From: Chitinophagales bacterium
Lineage (GTDB): Bacteria; Bacteroidota; Bacteroidia; Chitinophagales; Saprospiraceae
DNA: 38,053 nt
Assembly (NCBI GenBank): GCA_013297745.1
Contig: JAAFIM010000033.1
Span: 1-38,053, forward strand
Direction: 5' to 3'
Shown here: positions 24,440-32,120 of the stretch, in pieces
Numbering within the stretch: position 1 is the stretch's first letter
Layout: each line of letters opens with the position of its first letter
Translations under genes and position numbers: made by a program
The notes under the pieces: model-generated
Seen by the model: only the letters and a program-made list of their open reading frames with translations
The model's database searches: none
Told to the model about the DNA's origin: nothing

Positions 24440-25873
24440 CTATTTCCCAAAGATTTCTTTTAGTTTTAGTTCTAACGCTTCTCCGCGCAAATTTTTAGCC
24501 AATATCTTCCCGTTTTTATCCAATAAGATGGTAAAAGGAATCCCTCCCACGCCATACAATTTAGCTGCGGCGCAATTCCAACCTTTCAAATCGCTGATAT
24601 GTTTCCAAGTCATATTATCGGCTTTTATCGCATTTAGCCAAGCTTCTCTATTCTGGTCAAGGCTTACGGATAGAATTTCAAATCCGAAAGGGGCATACTT
24701 TTGATAAGCCTTTACCACGTTGGGATTTTCTCTACGGCAAGGACCGCACCAACTCGCCCAGAAATCTATTAACACTACCTTACCACGCAAACTTTTGAGG
24801 GATAATTTTCCCCCTTCTGGGGTCGCTTCTTCAAAATCGGGGGCTTCACTTCCGATAGGCAAAGGACCACGCGCTGCTATTAATTGGGCAGCTAAAAATT
24901 TATCCACTTCTTCATTTTTGCCCTTGTGGTTGGTTTCGTACTGCAAGCCATAATTAGCAAATAGTTCATTATTTTTTCCATAATAGCCAAACGCAGCAGC
25001 CAAAACCGCAGGTTGATGATGGGGAGATGCCAACGTGATTTTATTCAATATCTTATCCACATAAGCAGCCTGTACATTAGCGGCAATTTGTAGATTGTTG
25101 AGATTGGCAGTATAGTTTTTCATCGTTTCGTAGAAATGCGGCAGGCGGTAATACACCGTATCGGTTAAATCTACATATTGAAAAAAATTATCCCCAAAGT
25201 ATTCGCCCTCGCTTTGCGTCGGCGTTTTTTTATTATAGGGGTAAGATAGATAAGTGTATAATCCTACCACTTTGCCGATATTAGGCGCGACCTTTTTTAG
25301 GCTATCCAAATACGCTAAACGGGATTTATCCAAAGCCGCCAACTTATCCCCGTACTGTTTTTGCACTTCGGGCGTGGCAGCATTCTTGTTATAACTTTCC
25401 AAATACTCCATAAAGGCGTTGTTGTCGTCTTGCAAACGTTGCAAAGCGCGCTCATACAGTTGATTATTAGCCCCCTTTTCAAAAGCCAATTCAGCCACTT
25501 TTACACTTTTGCCCTTAATGCTAATGTTAGCATCGCCGCCAATCAAAACCACTTTCATATTTTCTAAGCTACTGCCCACAAAATACAAACCCTCTGCCAA
25601 GCGCAATTTGTCCATAGTCCAAACCGTTTTATTTGCCTCTTTGGTTTTGGGGCTTATGCTGCTTTTAAGCGTGGCTTGTATGCCCTCCCAACCGTACAAA
25701 CGCAACGTATCAAATCCCGCTACTGTATCAATTTGCACCGTGATATTGGTAATTCCTTTATAGGCTTCTTCTTTTTGGCTGTTATCGCCTTTAGTTTTTT
25801 CTGTGGGTTTGCAACTGCTGTATATTAAGCCGCTGATTATAGCCGCTCCTGTGAGTAGGGTAGAAATACGCAT
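24440..25873 (-). CDS. TlpA-like thioredoxin-fold lipoprotein with DUF4369-like N-terminus
   Basis: A 477-residue protein. The start at 25873 (MRISTLLTGAAIISGLIYSSC) gives a lipoprotein-type signal with a candidate lipidated C21; the ATG at 25927 adds an atypical hydrophobic stretch and is rejected. Residues about 35-130 look like the DUF4369 beta domain found before thioredoxin domains in Bacteroidota. A helical middle leads to the C-terminal AhpC/TSA-type thioredoxin domain, with WASWCGPC (C376, C379) and the cis-proline motif GGIPFTILLDKNG. Family members are membrane-tethered periplasmic reductants or isomerases of disulfides and cytochrome maturation. It is upstream of the barrel gene on the same strand, separated by a 42-bp tandem array. 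Confidence 0.88.
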   Translation of the reverse strand: MRISTLLTGAAIISGLIYSSCKPTEKTKGDNSQKEEAYKGITNITVQIDTVAGFDTLRLYGWEGIQATLKSSISPKTKEANKTVWTMDKLRLAEGLYFVGSSLENMKVVLIGGDANISIKGKSVKVAELAFEKGANNQLYERALQRLQDDNNAFMEYLESYNKNAATPEVQKQYGDKLAALDKSRLAYLDSLKKVAPNIGKVVGLYTYLSYPYNKKTPTQSEGEYFGDNFFQYVDLTDTVYYRLPHFYETMKNYTANLNNLQIAANVQAAYVDKILNKITLASPHHQPAVLAAAFGYYGKNNELFANYGLQYETNHKGKNEEVDKFLAAQLIAARGPLPIGSEAPDFEEATPEGGKLSLKSLRGKVVLIDFWASWCGPCRRENPNVVKAYQKYAPFGFEILSVSLDQNREAWLNAIKADNMTWKHISDLKGWNCAAAKLYGVGGIPFTILLDKNGKILAKNLRGEALELKLKEIFGK

Positions 25874-25965
25874 TGTGTAGTTTATGATTTGTTGTAAATA
25901 ATAGAAAATTATGTAAATAACGAGCATTGCACCCGTTCAAAATGAAAATATGTTTATTTTTTTTC

Positions 25966-26076
25966 TTTCCCTACGCGGCGGCGTGGGGCTACCATTATTG
26001 AACCGCGTTGCGGTTCTAATTACGACAACCCCAACGGGGTTGAATAGCGATAGCCCCACGCCGCCGCGTGGGGAAA
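25966..26076. repeat. T-shaped palindromic element
   Basis: Outer 26-nt arms (25966-25991 and 26051-26076) are reverse complements with one mismatch. Between them sit two independent 7-bp hairpins, GAACCGCGTTGCGGTTC (26000-26016) and CAACCCCAACGGGGTTG (26026-26042). The arms include CGTGGGG/CCCCACG, as do the elements at 1-122 and 1209-1412. No ORF. It lies between divergent genes, in the gene-free stretch 25874-26434. Confidence 0.85.
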
Positions 26077-26170
26077 TAAGAATAATTTAAAAACACCCAC
26101 ATTCCCAAAACCTCCCCAACAATTATCCCCTTTTTTTGTTGGCCAATTATTCCATTTTAACATTTTGTTA

Positions 26171-26178
26171 TACCTTTG
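26171..26178 (+). promoter_or_regulatory. TAnnTTTG element upstream of corA
   Basis: TACCTTTG at 26171-26178. No -33 TTG at the expected spacing. If used, the transcript has a leader of about 250 nt made largely of GTAGCAAG-type repeats. Confidence 0.45.
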
Positions 26179-26204
26179 CACCCAATTTCTGTCTATAGAT
26201 TATT

Positions 26205-26396
26205 TGTAGCAAGAGTATTTGTAGCAAGTATCACGATTGATTGTATCAAGTATTGCAATAATGTAGTAAATACCACCATTTTTTGTATTAAGATAATTAA
26301 CAACTAACAAACTTGCTATATCATTATAATACTTGCTACAAAAAATCCCTATACTTCCAACGTCATCGTAATACTTGCTACAAAAAATCGTCATAC
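26205..26396. repeat. GTAGCAAGTAT repeat cluster upstream of corA
   Basis: TTTGTAGCAAG occurs twice directly (26205-26235), and its reverse complement CTTGCTACAAAAAAT occurs twice near 26332-26390, so the block forms an imperfect inverted repeat. TATCACGATT after the second copy is the same string that ends each unit of the array downstream of corA. Short ORFs here are repeat translations and are not supported as genes. Confidence 0.65.
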
Positions 26397-26434
26397 CTGT
26401 ACTCTCGCATTTATCAACAAACTACTTTAAAATT

Positions 26435-27382
26435 ATGCTTTACCATTACGATACATTAGGCGAAAGGCTTACGCGCTGTGATGAATTGCGCCCCAACTGC
26501 TGGACACATATTGCGCCCCCACTTAATATGTTTGAATTGGAGCGATTAAGCGAGCGGTTGCATATTCCTATGGATTTTTTTACCGATAGTTTGGATGTGG
26601 ATGAGCGCAGCCGTATAGAAATAGAAGATGATATTAAATTATTGATTATCAACAGCCCTATATTAAACGAAGCGGTTAGTCAAGAGCCTACTTTATACAT
26701 TACCGTACCTATGGGGATAATTATTTGCCCACAGTATTTAATCACTATTAGCTCTTATCCCAACGCTGCTATCACTTCTTTTACTGAAGGTCGGTATAAA
26801 TCTTTTAATTATGCCAATCACAGCCTTTTTATACTCAAAATTTTGGAACAGAACGTTATAGAATACTTGCGCAGCCTCAAAGATATAAATGTGCGCCGCA
26901 ATACCATAGAACAGGAGATATACGAAAGTTCTCGCAATCAAGACCTGATGAAATTTCTTAACCTTGAAAAAAGTTTGGTCTATTTTGCCACTTCTTTAAG
27001 CAGTACGGCTATGATGTTGCTCAAACTTAAACGAAATGATTTGCTACAGATTAAATACCACGAAGACCTTTCCGATTTATTGGAGGATATTATTATTGAT
27101 AATCACCAAGCGCAAGAGATGGCAAACCTATACGCTAAAATTTTGGGTGAGACTTCCGATGCTTTATCTGCTATGATAGCCAATAAATTGAACATTATCA
27201 TTCAACGATTAACCCTCGTTACGCTGGTGTTGATGTTGCCCACTGTGGTAGCCAGTTTTTATGGTATGAACGTACCCATTCCTTTTCAGGATAATGAGTA
27301 TGCGTTTTATTTTATTGTGGGAGTGGTGGTGTTATTGGCGTTGATATTGGTGTTGATATTTAGGCGGCAGAAGTTGTTTTAG
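26435..27382 (+). CDS. corA: CorA-family Mg2+/Co2+ transporter
   Basis: A 315-residue protein. The long soluble N-terminal domain (1 to about 250) is followed by two membrane helices, the first ending in YGMNVPIPF with the GMN selectivity motif (277-279), then a second helix (about 290-310) and a basic tail RRQKLF. This is the standard CorA layout; family members are pentameric channels for Mg2+ and sometimes Co2+ or Ni2+. The ATG at 26435 (MLYHYDTLGERL) is chosen over one at 26375, which lies in repeat DNA. Repeat clusters of one family lie on both sides, and the gene stands alone. The gene symbol follows the family; the transported ion is not proven. Confidence 0.9.
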   Translation: MLYHYDTLGERLTRCDELRPNCWTHIAPPLNMFELERLSERLHIPMDFFTDSLDVDERSRIEIEDDIKLLIINSPILNEAVSQEPTLYITVPMGIIICPQYLITISSYPNAAITSFTEGRYKSFNYANHSLFILKILEQNVIEYLRSLKDINVRRNTIEQEIYESSRNQDLMKFLNLEKSLVYFATSLSSTAMMLLKLKRNDLLQIKYHEDLSDLLEDIIIDNHQAQEMANLYAKILGETSDALSAMIANKLNIIIQRLTLVTLVLMLPTVVASFYGMNVPIPFQDNEYAFYFIVGVVVLLALILVLIFRRQKLF

Positions 27383-27402
27383 TTGATGCTTTTTGTGGTG
27401 GG

Positions 27403-27645
27403 GTAGCAAGGTAGGAAAGTAGTAAGTATCACGATTTTTATTTTGTAGCAAGGTAGGAAAGTAGTAAGTATCACGATTTTTATTTTGTAGTAGGGTAGAA
27501 AAGTAGAGTGTTTTTTGTAGTAGAGTAGAAAGTTCTTTTTATAAGCAAAAAATTATCATATTTACTACCTTACTACTTTTCTAACTAACAACAAATCGCG
27601 ATACTTACTACCTTACTACTTTTCTACCTTACTACAAAACAAAAA
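27403..27645. repeat. Inverted clusters of 42-bp repeats between convergent genes
   Basis: GTAGCAAGGTAGGAAAGTAG starts at 27403 and 27445, and a variant at 27487, giving a 42-bp period. After a centre near 27545 the same modules recur inverted (TACTACCTTACTACTTTTCT, twice). GTAGTAAGTATCACGATTT pairs with AAATCGCGATACTTACTAC with one mismatch. The whole 27383-27654 gap is this repeat, and it could form a long imperfect hairpin. Confidence 0.8.
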
Positions 27646-27654
27646 CTACAGCTC

Positions 27655-28614
27655 TTACAACACCAGATACTCCAACCTCGCCGTTTCGGACAAAGATACA
27701 TTACGCGCATTAAGGAAACCACCAGCTACATCCCCCAGTTCTGAAGCTATAAATTTGCGCTTATCATTTGGTTCTATTTTGGCAGCAGTAGCAGTATCTA
27801 CCACACCAGCACTTGCATAAATACCGACATAGATAATAGCAGCAGATTTATTTTTAATGGTAATTTCGGTATCTTCTCGCAAGCCTTTATTTTCCAAAAC
27901 GACCACCCCGCTTGGGCTAATTTCTTCCTCAATACTACCGTCATCTTTAGCTTTGTTGGGACGGAATATACTTTGGTCAAAATACGTATTTAATATATTC
28001 GGATTGCCCACATTTTCGGCTGCTATCAACAATAAATTTTTGCACATTTGCAACTCTAATTTAGTGCGTGCTTTGGCTGTATTGGATTTTAACACCGTAT
28101 TGTTAGCCATATATTGCAACTGTTGGGTGCGCAAAGTCTCATAATTTACGTTATAATTGGCGAACAAAGTAACCATAGTATTAGATAATGTACCACTGTA
28201 TTTGCGGCACAACGCATCCATACGCTCCATAAGCATCTCGGCGTTGGATTTGCTCAATAAGGTATATTCGCTTTGCCCTTGTGGGAAAAATTCTTGATAC
28301 TCCTTAGAACCTATTCCAAACTCTGACCTTACCGCGCCTTCATAACGGCTAACGTTTTTCTTAAACTCATCCAATATCGCATCTACTTCCAAAGTGCTGG
28401 CTTGTTGGGTGGCAAAATTTTGGTCTTCGGTATCAATTGCCGCGCAAAACTCTCTATAAGCAGCTTGGGTATCGTTTAAAATTGCTCTTAAATTGCCATT
28501 TTGGTTATTAGCGTTCAGCCTCGCCAAATGGTCTTTTGCACCTTTGCGAACAGTATCGTCAGAAATTTTGGCGGTATCAAAATAATTTTTGAATAAATTG
28601 CGTAAGTCTATCAT
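27655..28614 (-). CDS. Helical-domain protein, paralogue of the gene at 11332-12258
   Basis: A 319-residue protein without signal peptide or membrane helix. Residues 1 to about 220 are predicted helical and carry YEGAVR (91-96), FFP (109-111) and YFDQSIFR (211-218), which match WEGAVR (94-99), IFP (112-114) and FFDLSLLR (212-219) of the other gene. Residues about 228-319 form a different, strand-rich tail (SPSGVVVLENKG, TEITIKNKSAAIIYVGIYAS). I recognise neither domain. The ATG at 28614 (MIDLRNLFKNYF) is preferred because the ATG at 28668 overlaps a TAnnTTTG promoter. The gene is monocistronic and convergent with corA. Confidence 0.75.
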   Translation of the reverse strand: MIDLRNLFKNYFDTAKISDDTVRKGAKDHLARLNANNQNGNLRAILNDTQAAYREFCAAIDTEDQNFATQQASTLEVDAILDEFKKNVSRYEGAVRSEFGIGSKEYQEFFPQGQSEYTLLSKSNAEMLMERMDALCRKYSGTLSNTMVTLFANYNVNYETLRTQQLQYMANNTVLKSNTAKARTKLELQMCKNLLLIAAENVGNPNILNTYFDQSIFRPNKAKDDGSIEEEISPSGVVVLENKGLREDTEITIKNKSAAIIYVGIYASAGVVDTATAAKIEPNDKRKFIASELGDVAGGFLNARNVSLSETARLEYLVL

Positions 28615-28665
28615 TATATTGCAGTTTTTGAAAAGATGAAAATTATAACGTTTTATAATACAACG

Positions 28666-28697
28666 CAAAGGTACAAGGATTATTCCAAAACGCCAAA
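28666..28697 (-). promoter_or_regulatory. Promoter of the 319-residue helical-domain gene
   Basis: On minus, TTTG (28697-28694), 20-nt spacer, TACCTTTG (28673-28666). It fits the Bacteroidota consensus closely and fixes the start at 28614. Confidence 0.7.
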
Positions 28698-28751
28698 CAT
28701 ATTCACTTTTTTAAGAAAAATAGTTGATTATTTTTTTAATTAGAATAGCTT

Positions 28752-28796
28752 TTTTGGAGACCTTCAAGGTTTTAAAAACCTTGAAGGTCTCCAAAA
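28752..28796. repeat. Perfect 22-bp inverted repeat
   Basis: Arms 28752-28773 (TTTTGGAGACCTTCAAGG...) and 28775-28796 are exact reverse complements separated by one base. It lies between divergent genes, so it is not a terminator for either. It looks like a dispersed palindrome rather than a control site for one gene. Confidence 0.85.
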
Positions 28797-28867
28797 CCAA
28801 CAACTAACTTCCAATTATTATTTTCTATCTTTCCGATTTTGGAAAGGGTATGCTAAACGATATTTGC

Positions 28868-29077
28868 CCTATTTCCAACTTCGGAAAGGGTACAAAAATC
28901 CATTTTAGCCCTATTTCCAACTTCGGAAAGGGTATAAAAATCAGTTTTAGCCCTATTTCCAACTTCAGAAAGGGTATAAAAATTCATTTTAGCCCTATTT
29001 CTAACTTCAGCAAGGGTATAAAAATCAATTTTAGTCCTATTTCCAACTTCAGAAAGGGTATAAAAATCCATTTTTTG
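28868..29077. repeat. 42-bp tandem array, 5 copies
   Basis: Five directly adjacent 42-bp units start at 28868, 28910, 28952, 28994 and 29036. Each holds a small stem, CCC-TA-TTTCC-AACTTC-GGAAA-GGG, weakened in copies 3-5. As with the 21-bp array, both strands stay open (plus peptide ISNFGKGTKIHFSP) because the period is a multiple of three. No start signal and no unique protein sequence accompany it. It lies in the gene-free stretch 28615-29272. Confidence 0.88.
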
Positions 29078-29157
29078 CCCAAAACCAAAAAAAATAATAT
29101 CAATAATCAATTTTTTTAAAATAATTGCATATTTATAGCTAAAAAAAATACAAAAAA

Positions 29158-29189
29158 TTTGGCGGTATCAAAAATACGAAATATCTTTG
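29158..29189 (+). promoter_or_regulatory. Promoter of the secreted protease gene
   Basis: TTTG at 29158-29161, 20-nt spacer, TATCTTTG at 29182-29189. Transcription would start near 29196, which excludes the upstream in-frame start at 29159 and supports the ATG at 29273. Confidence 0.7.
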
Positions 29190-29272
29190 TGGCAAATAAT
29201 TCTATACTTGTATCTATAGTTATATTCCCCCCAAACAATAAACGCATCTTTTCATTTTGTAATAAATTAAGT

Positions 29273-32035
29273 ATGAAAAAGTTTTTAGCCTTTGTATTAT
29301 TATTCTGTTTGGGTTGGAACGCGCAGCAAGCCAAAGCCCAAACCAACAGCCAACTTGCGCCCGTTAGTTGGTCTATTAAAACAAACGTAGCGCAGCCCGC
29401 AACAGTGCGGTTGCCTGCTTTTGATTTGAACGCACGTTTGCAAGACGATGCTATCAATTATTCCCAAAAAGGGCAAATATGGCGTTTTGGTTATGAACAC
29501 GCTTACAATGCCGACATACGGGCTGGAGTGATAGCCGAAACTTTGCCCAATGGGGACAAAGTATGGCGTAAGCGGTTTAGCAGTGCCAACGCTTTGAGTA
29601 TGAATATGCTGTTTAGCGATTTCTACCTTGCCGAAGGTGCAACTATACATTTGTACAACGACGACCGCAGCCAAGTGATAGGCGCATATACCCACAAAAA
29701 TAATAACGCAGCGCGCGAATTGGGCACAAGCATACTAAAAGGTGAGCACGTTATAGTAGAATTGTACGAACCCGCCCACACTATCGGGCAAAGTGCTGCC
29801 GTAATCAGCAATGTTATCCACGGCTATAGAGATATTTACGCTTATGCCGCTAATACATACAAAGACCTTAACGATGCAGGCAAATGTAATCACGATGTCA
29901 ATTGTCCGCTTGGCAACGGCTGGCAAGACCAAATCAATAGCGTAGCGATTATTATTATAAATGGTTCTGGTGGTTGTACGGGGGCTTTAATCAATAATAC
30001 CCTTAACGACGGCACGCCTTATTTCCTCACAGCCAATCACTGCTTAGGTGGAAGTGTAGCTAATTGGGTGTTTAGATTTAATTGGGATAGTCCCACGCCC
30101 GTATGTGGTGCAAACGCTGCTTCTACTATGCCCCCTCAACCTTATAATGAGGTAAATGGTTCTGTTTTGCGTGCCAACAGCGCAGGTTCAGATATGGCTT
30201 TATTACAAATGAACAGCAGACCTACTGGCGACGTATATTATGCGGGTTGGGACAGGTCAGGCGTAATCAGCCCTAACGTTACGGCTATTCATCACCCCTC
30301 TGGCGATGTCAAAAAGATAAGTAGAGAAAATGACCCCGTTAGTATTTCTACTTGGCAAGGTGCGCAAGTGTGGGAAGTGGCTAATTGGGATTTGGGAACA
30401 ACAGAACCCGGTAGTTCGGGCTCGCCTTTATTTGATAACAATCAGCGTATTATTGGACAATTATATGGAGGCGGTGCAGCTTGTCAAGGGCTAACTAATA
30501 ATGGACAATCTGACGAATATGGAAGATTTAACATAAGTTGGACGGGCGGCGGTGCCAACAATAACAGACTATCTAATTGGCTTGACCCCAACAATAGCGG
30601 GGTGCAAACATTGGATGGTTTCAATCCTAACGTACCAAGCAACGGCAACGATGCAGGGATAAGAACTGTGGATGGCATTGCGCCTAATTATTGCAACGTT
30701 TCTACAATTAATCCTATAGTAACCATTCGCAACTTTGGGGCTAATCCGCTCACTTCAGCTATTATCAATTATGGGCTTGTAGGGGGTACAAATATGACCT
30801 TTAATTATAGCGGCAATTTGGCGGCTAATAACAGCACTACAGTAGCTTTGCCCTCTGTAACAGGCAATAATGGCGCAAATACCTTTTATGTTTATACCAC
30901 TATGCCCAATATGGTAAGCGATAGCAATACTATCAATGATACCACTCGCTATAATTTTATAGTGGTACAAAATGGACAAAGTCCTCAGTTGTATATTGTC
31001 GATAATTGTTATGGTAGTGAAACCTCTTGGACGATTACAGACGCTAACGGGAATGTATTCGGAGAAGGGAATGGTTATCCCGATAATAATTCTGCACCAG
31101 ATATTATAGCAACTTTATGTTTGCCTGTGGGTTGTTATAGTTTAAATTTAATGGATAGCTATGGCGACGGTTTGCACGGTAATTATGGGTTTCAATGTCA
31201 AGTAGATGGCGATGCGTTTATATTGGGCGTTGCTGGAGATACGTTAGCTAATTTGAATGTAGCACAAGGCGATTTTGGCACTATGACCAGTTTATCTTTT
31301 TGTGTAACTGCCCCTGTAGCTCCTACAGCTGCATTTACCAGCAATCGGCAATCTTTTTGCGAAAATGGGAATGTGATTTTTAACAACACTTCTACAGCTG
31401 CCAACAGTTATGCTTGGACTTTTGCGGGCGGCAATCCAGCCACAAGCACAGCCGCTAATCCTACCGTAAATTATGCTGCTGCGGGCGTATATGGGGTAAC
31501 TTTGACCGCTACTAATGGGGTAGGTTCTAACACTGCCGCACAGGTTAGTTTTATCACCGTAAGCGCAAATACGATTAGTGCTACAGCTATTACTACAGGC
31601 AATGTTATCGATGTAACCGCTACAGGCGGAACTGCGCCTTATACATACCGTTGGACAGGTGGAGCCACAACCGCTTCGGCTACCTTTTTAGTACAAGGCA
31701 CTTATACGGTAACGGTTACGGACGCCAACGGTTGCGTGCGCACAGCTTCAGCAACTATTACTATAGGTGTGAATGAAACAGCAAGTATTGAAGAAGTAAA
31801 TTTATACCCTAACCCTACCGATGCCAACAGCATTTTGGCTATTCGTATGTTGCAACCCAATGCGGTAAATATACAAATTTTCACCGCTACGGGTCAGTTG
31901 GTAACCGCCAACCAATACGAAAGTGTGTTGAACTTAAGCCACGAAATCAACTTAGGGGATAAACCAGCAGGTTTGTATTTGGTAAAATTGCAAGCAGGCA
32001 ACGAGCTAAGAACCTACAAATTGGTAAAAAAATAG
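29273..32035 (+). CDS. Secreted lysyl-endopeptidase-like serine protease with PKD, SprB-like and T9SS domains
   Basis: A 920-residue protein with a signal peptide (MKKFLAFVLLFCLGWNAQQAKA), a propeptide-like region (to about 200) and a trypsin-fold protease domain resembling lysyl endopeptidases: LTANHCLGG (His256), GSDMALLQM (Asp307), EPGSSGSPLFD (Ser382), with several cysteines. After it come CARDB-like and other beta domains (about 490-700), a PKD domain (FNNTSTAANSYAWTFAGG), an SprB-like repeat (GTAPYTYRWTGGATTASATF) and a T9SS sorting tail (VNLYPNPTDANS to LVKK). The enzyme should be exported by type IX secretion and degrade protein outside the cell. Lys specificity is a family-based guess. 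The gene is monocistronic, with a strong promoter and terminator. Confidence 0.88.
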   Translation: MKKFLAFVLLFCLGWNAQQAKAQTNSQLAPVSWSIKTNVAQPATVRLPAFDLNARLQDDAINYSQKGQIWRFGYEHAYNADIRAGVIAETLPNGDKVWRKRFSSANALSMNMLFSDFYLAEGATIHLYNDDRSQVIGAYTHKNNNAARELGTSILKGEHVIVELYEPAHTIGQSAAVISNVIHGYRDIYAYAANTYKDLNDAGKCNHDVNCPLGNGWQDQINSVAIIIINGSGGCTGALINNTLNDGTPYFLTANHCLGGSVANWVFRFNWDSPTPVCGANAASTMPPQPYNEVNGSVLRANSAGSDMALLQMNSRPTGDVYYAGWDRSGVISPNVTAIHHPSGDVKKISRENDPVSISTWQGAQVWEVANWDLGTTEPGSSGSPLFDNNQRIIGQLYGGGAACQGLTNNGQSDEYGRFNISWTGGGANNNRLSNWLDPNNSGVQTLDGFNPNVPSNGNDAGIRTVDGIAPNYCNVSTINPIVTIRNFGANPLTSAIINYGLVGGTNMTFNYSGNLAANNSTTVALPSVTGNNGANTFYVYTTMPNMVSDSNTINDTTRYNFIVVQNGQSPQLYIVDNCYGSETSWTITDANGNVFGEGNGYPDNNSAPDIIATLCLPVGCYSLNLMDSYGDGLHGNYGFQCQVDGDAFILGVAGDTLANLNVAQGDFGTMTSLSFCVTAPVAPTAAFTSNRQSFCENGNVIFNNTSTAANSYAWTFAGGNPATSTAANPTVNYAAAGVYGVTLTATNGVGSNTAAQVSFITVSANTISATAITTGNVIDVTATGGTAPYTYRWTGGATTASATFLVQGTYTVTVTDANGCVRTASATITIGVNETASIEEVNLYPNPTDANSILAIRMLQPNAVNIQIFTATGQLVTANQYESVLNLSHEINLGDKPAGLYLVKLQAGNELRTYKLVKK

Positions 32036-32062
32036 TTGGGGATTTAGTACAACTGTAATGAT

Positions 32063-32100
32063 AAAAAACCTTTGGGCGATAAGGCTCAAAGGTTTTTTTT
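32063..32100 (+). terminator. Terminator after the protease gene
   Basis: AAAAAACCTTTGGGC and GCTCAAAGGTTTTTTTT form a stem with one mismatch followed by a T tract, 27 bp past the stop. Confidence 0.88.
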
Positions 32101-32120
32101 GGCAATAAAAAAATTAGAAT

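Noticed and set aside
26200-26394. Minus-strand ORF upstream of corA
   Set aside because: It is a translation of the GTAGCAAG repeat cluster, with repeated CSKYY-type peptides, and has no support as a gene.
26171-26434. Mg2+ riboswitch (M-box) in the corA leader
   Set aside because: I saw only repeat modules and none of the conserved M-box sequence I would expect; a covariance search would settle it.
28868-29077. CRISPR array or small repeat protein
   Set aside because: Units are contiguous and near identical over their whole 42 bp, so there are no spacers. The open frame is explained by the period; there is no promoter or unique flanking protein sequence.
29159-29272. Longer N-terminus of the secreted protease
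   Set aside because: The promoter -33/-7 lies at 29158-29189, and the ATG at 29273 begins a proper signal peptide.
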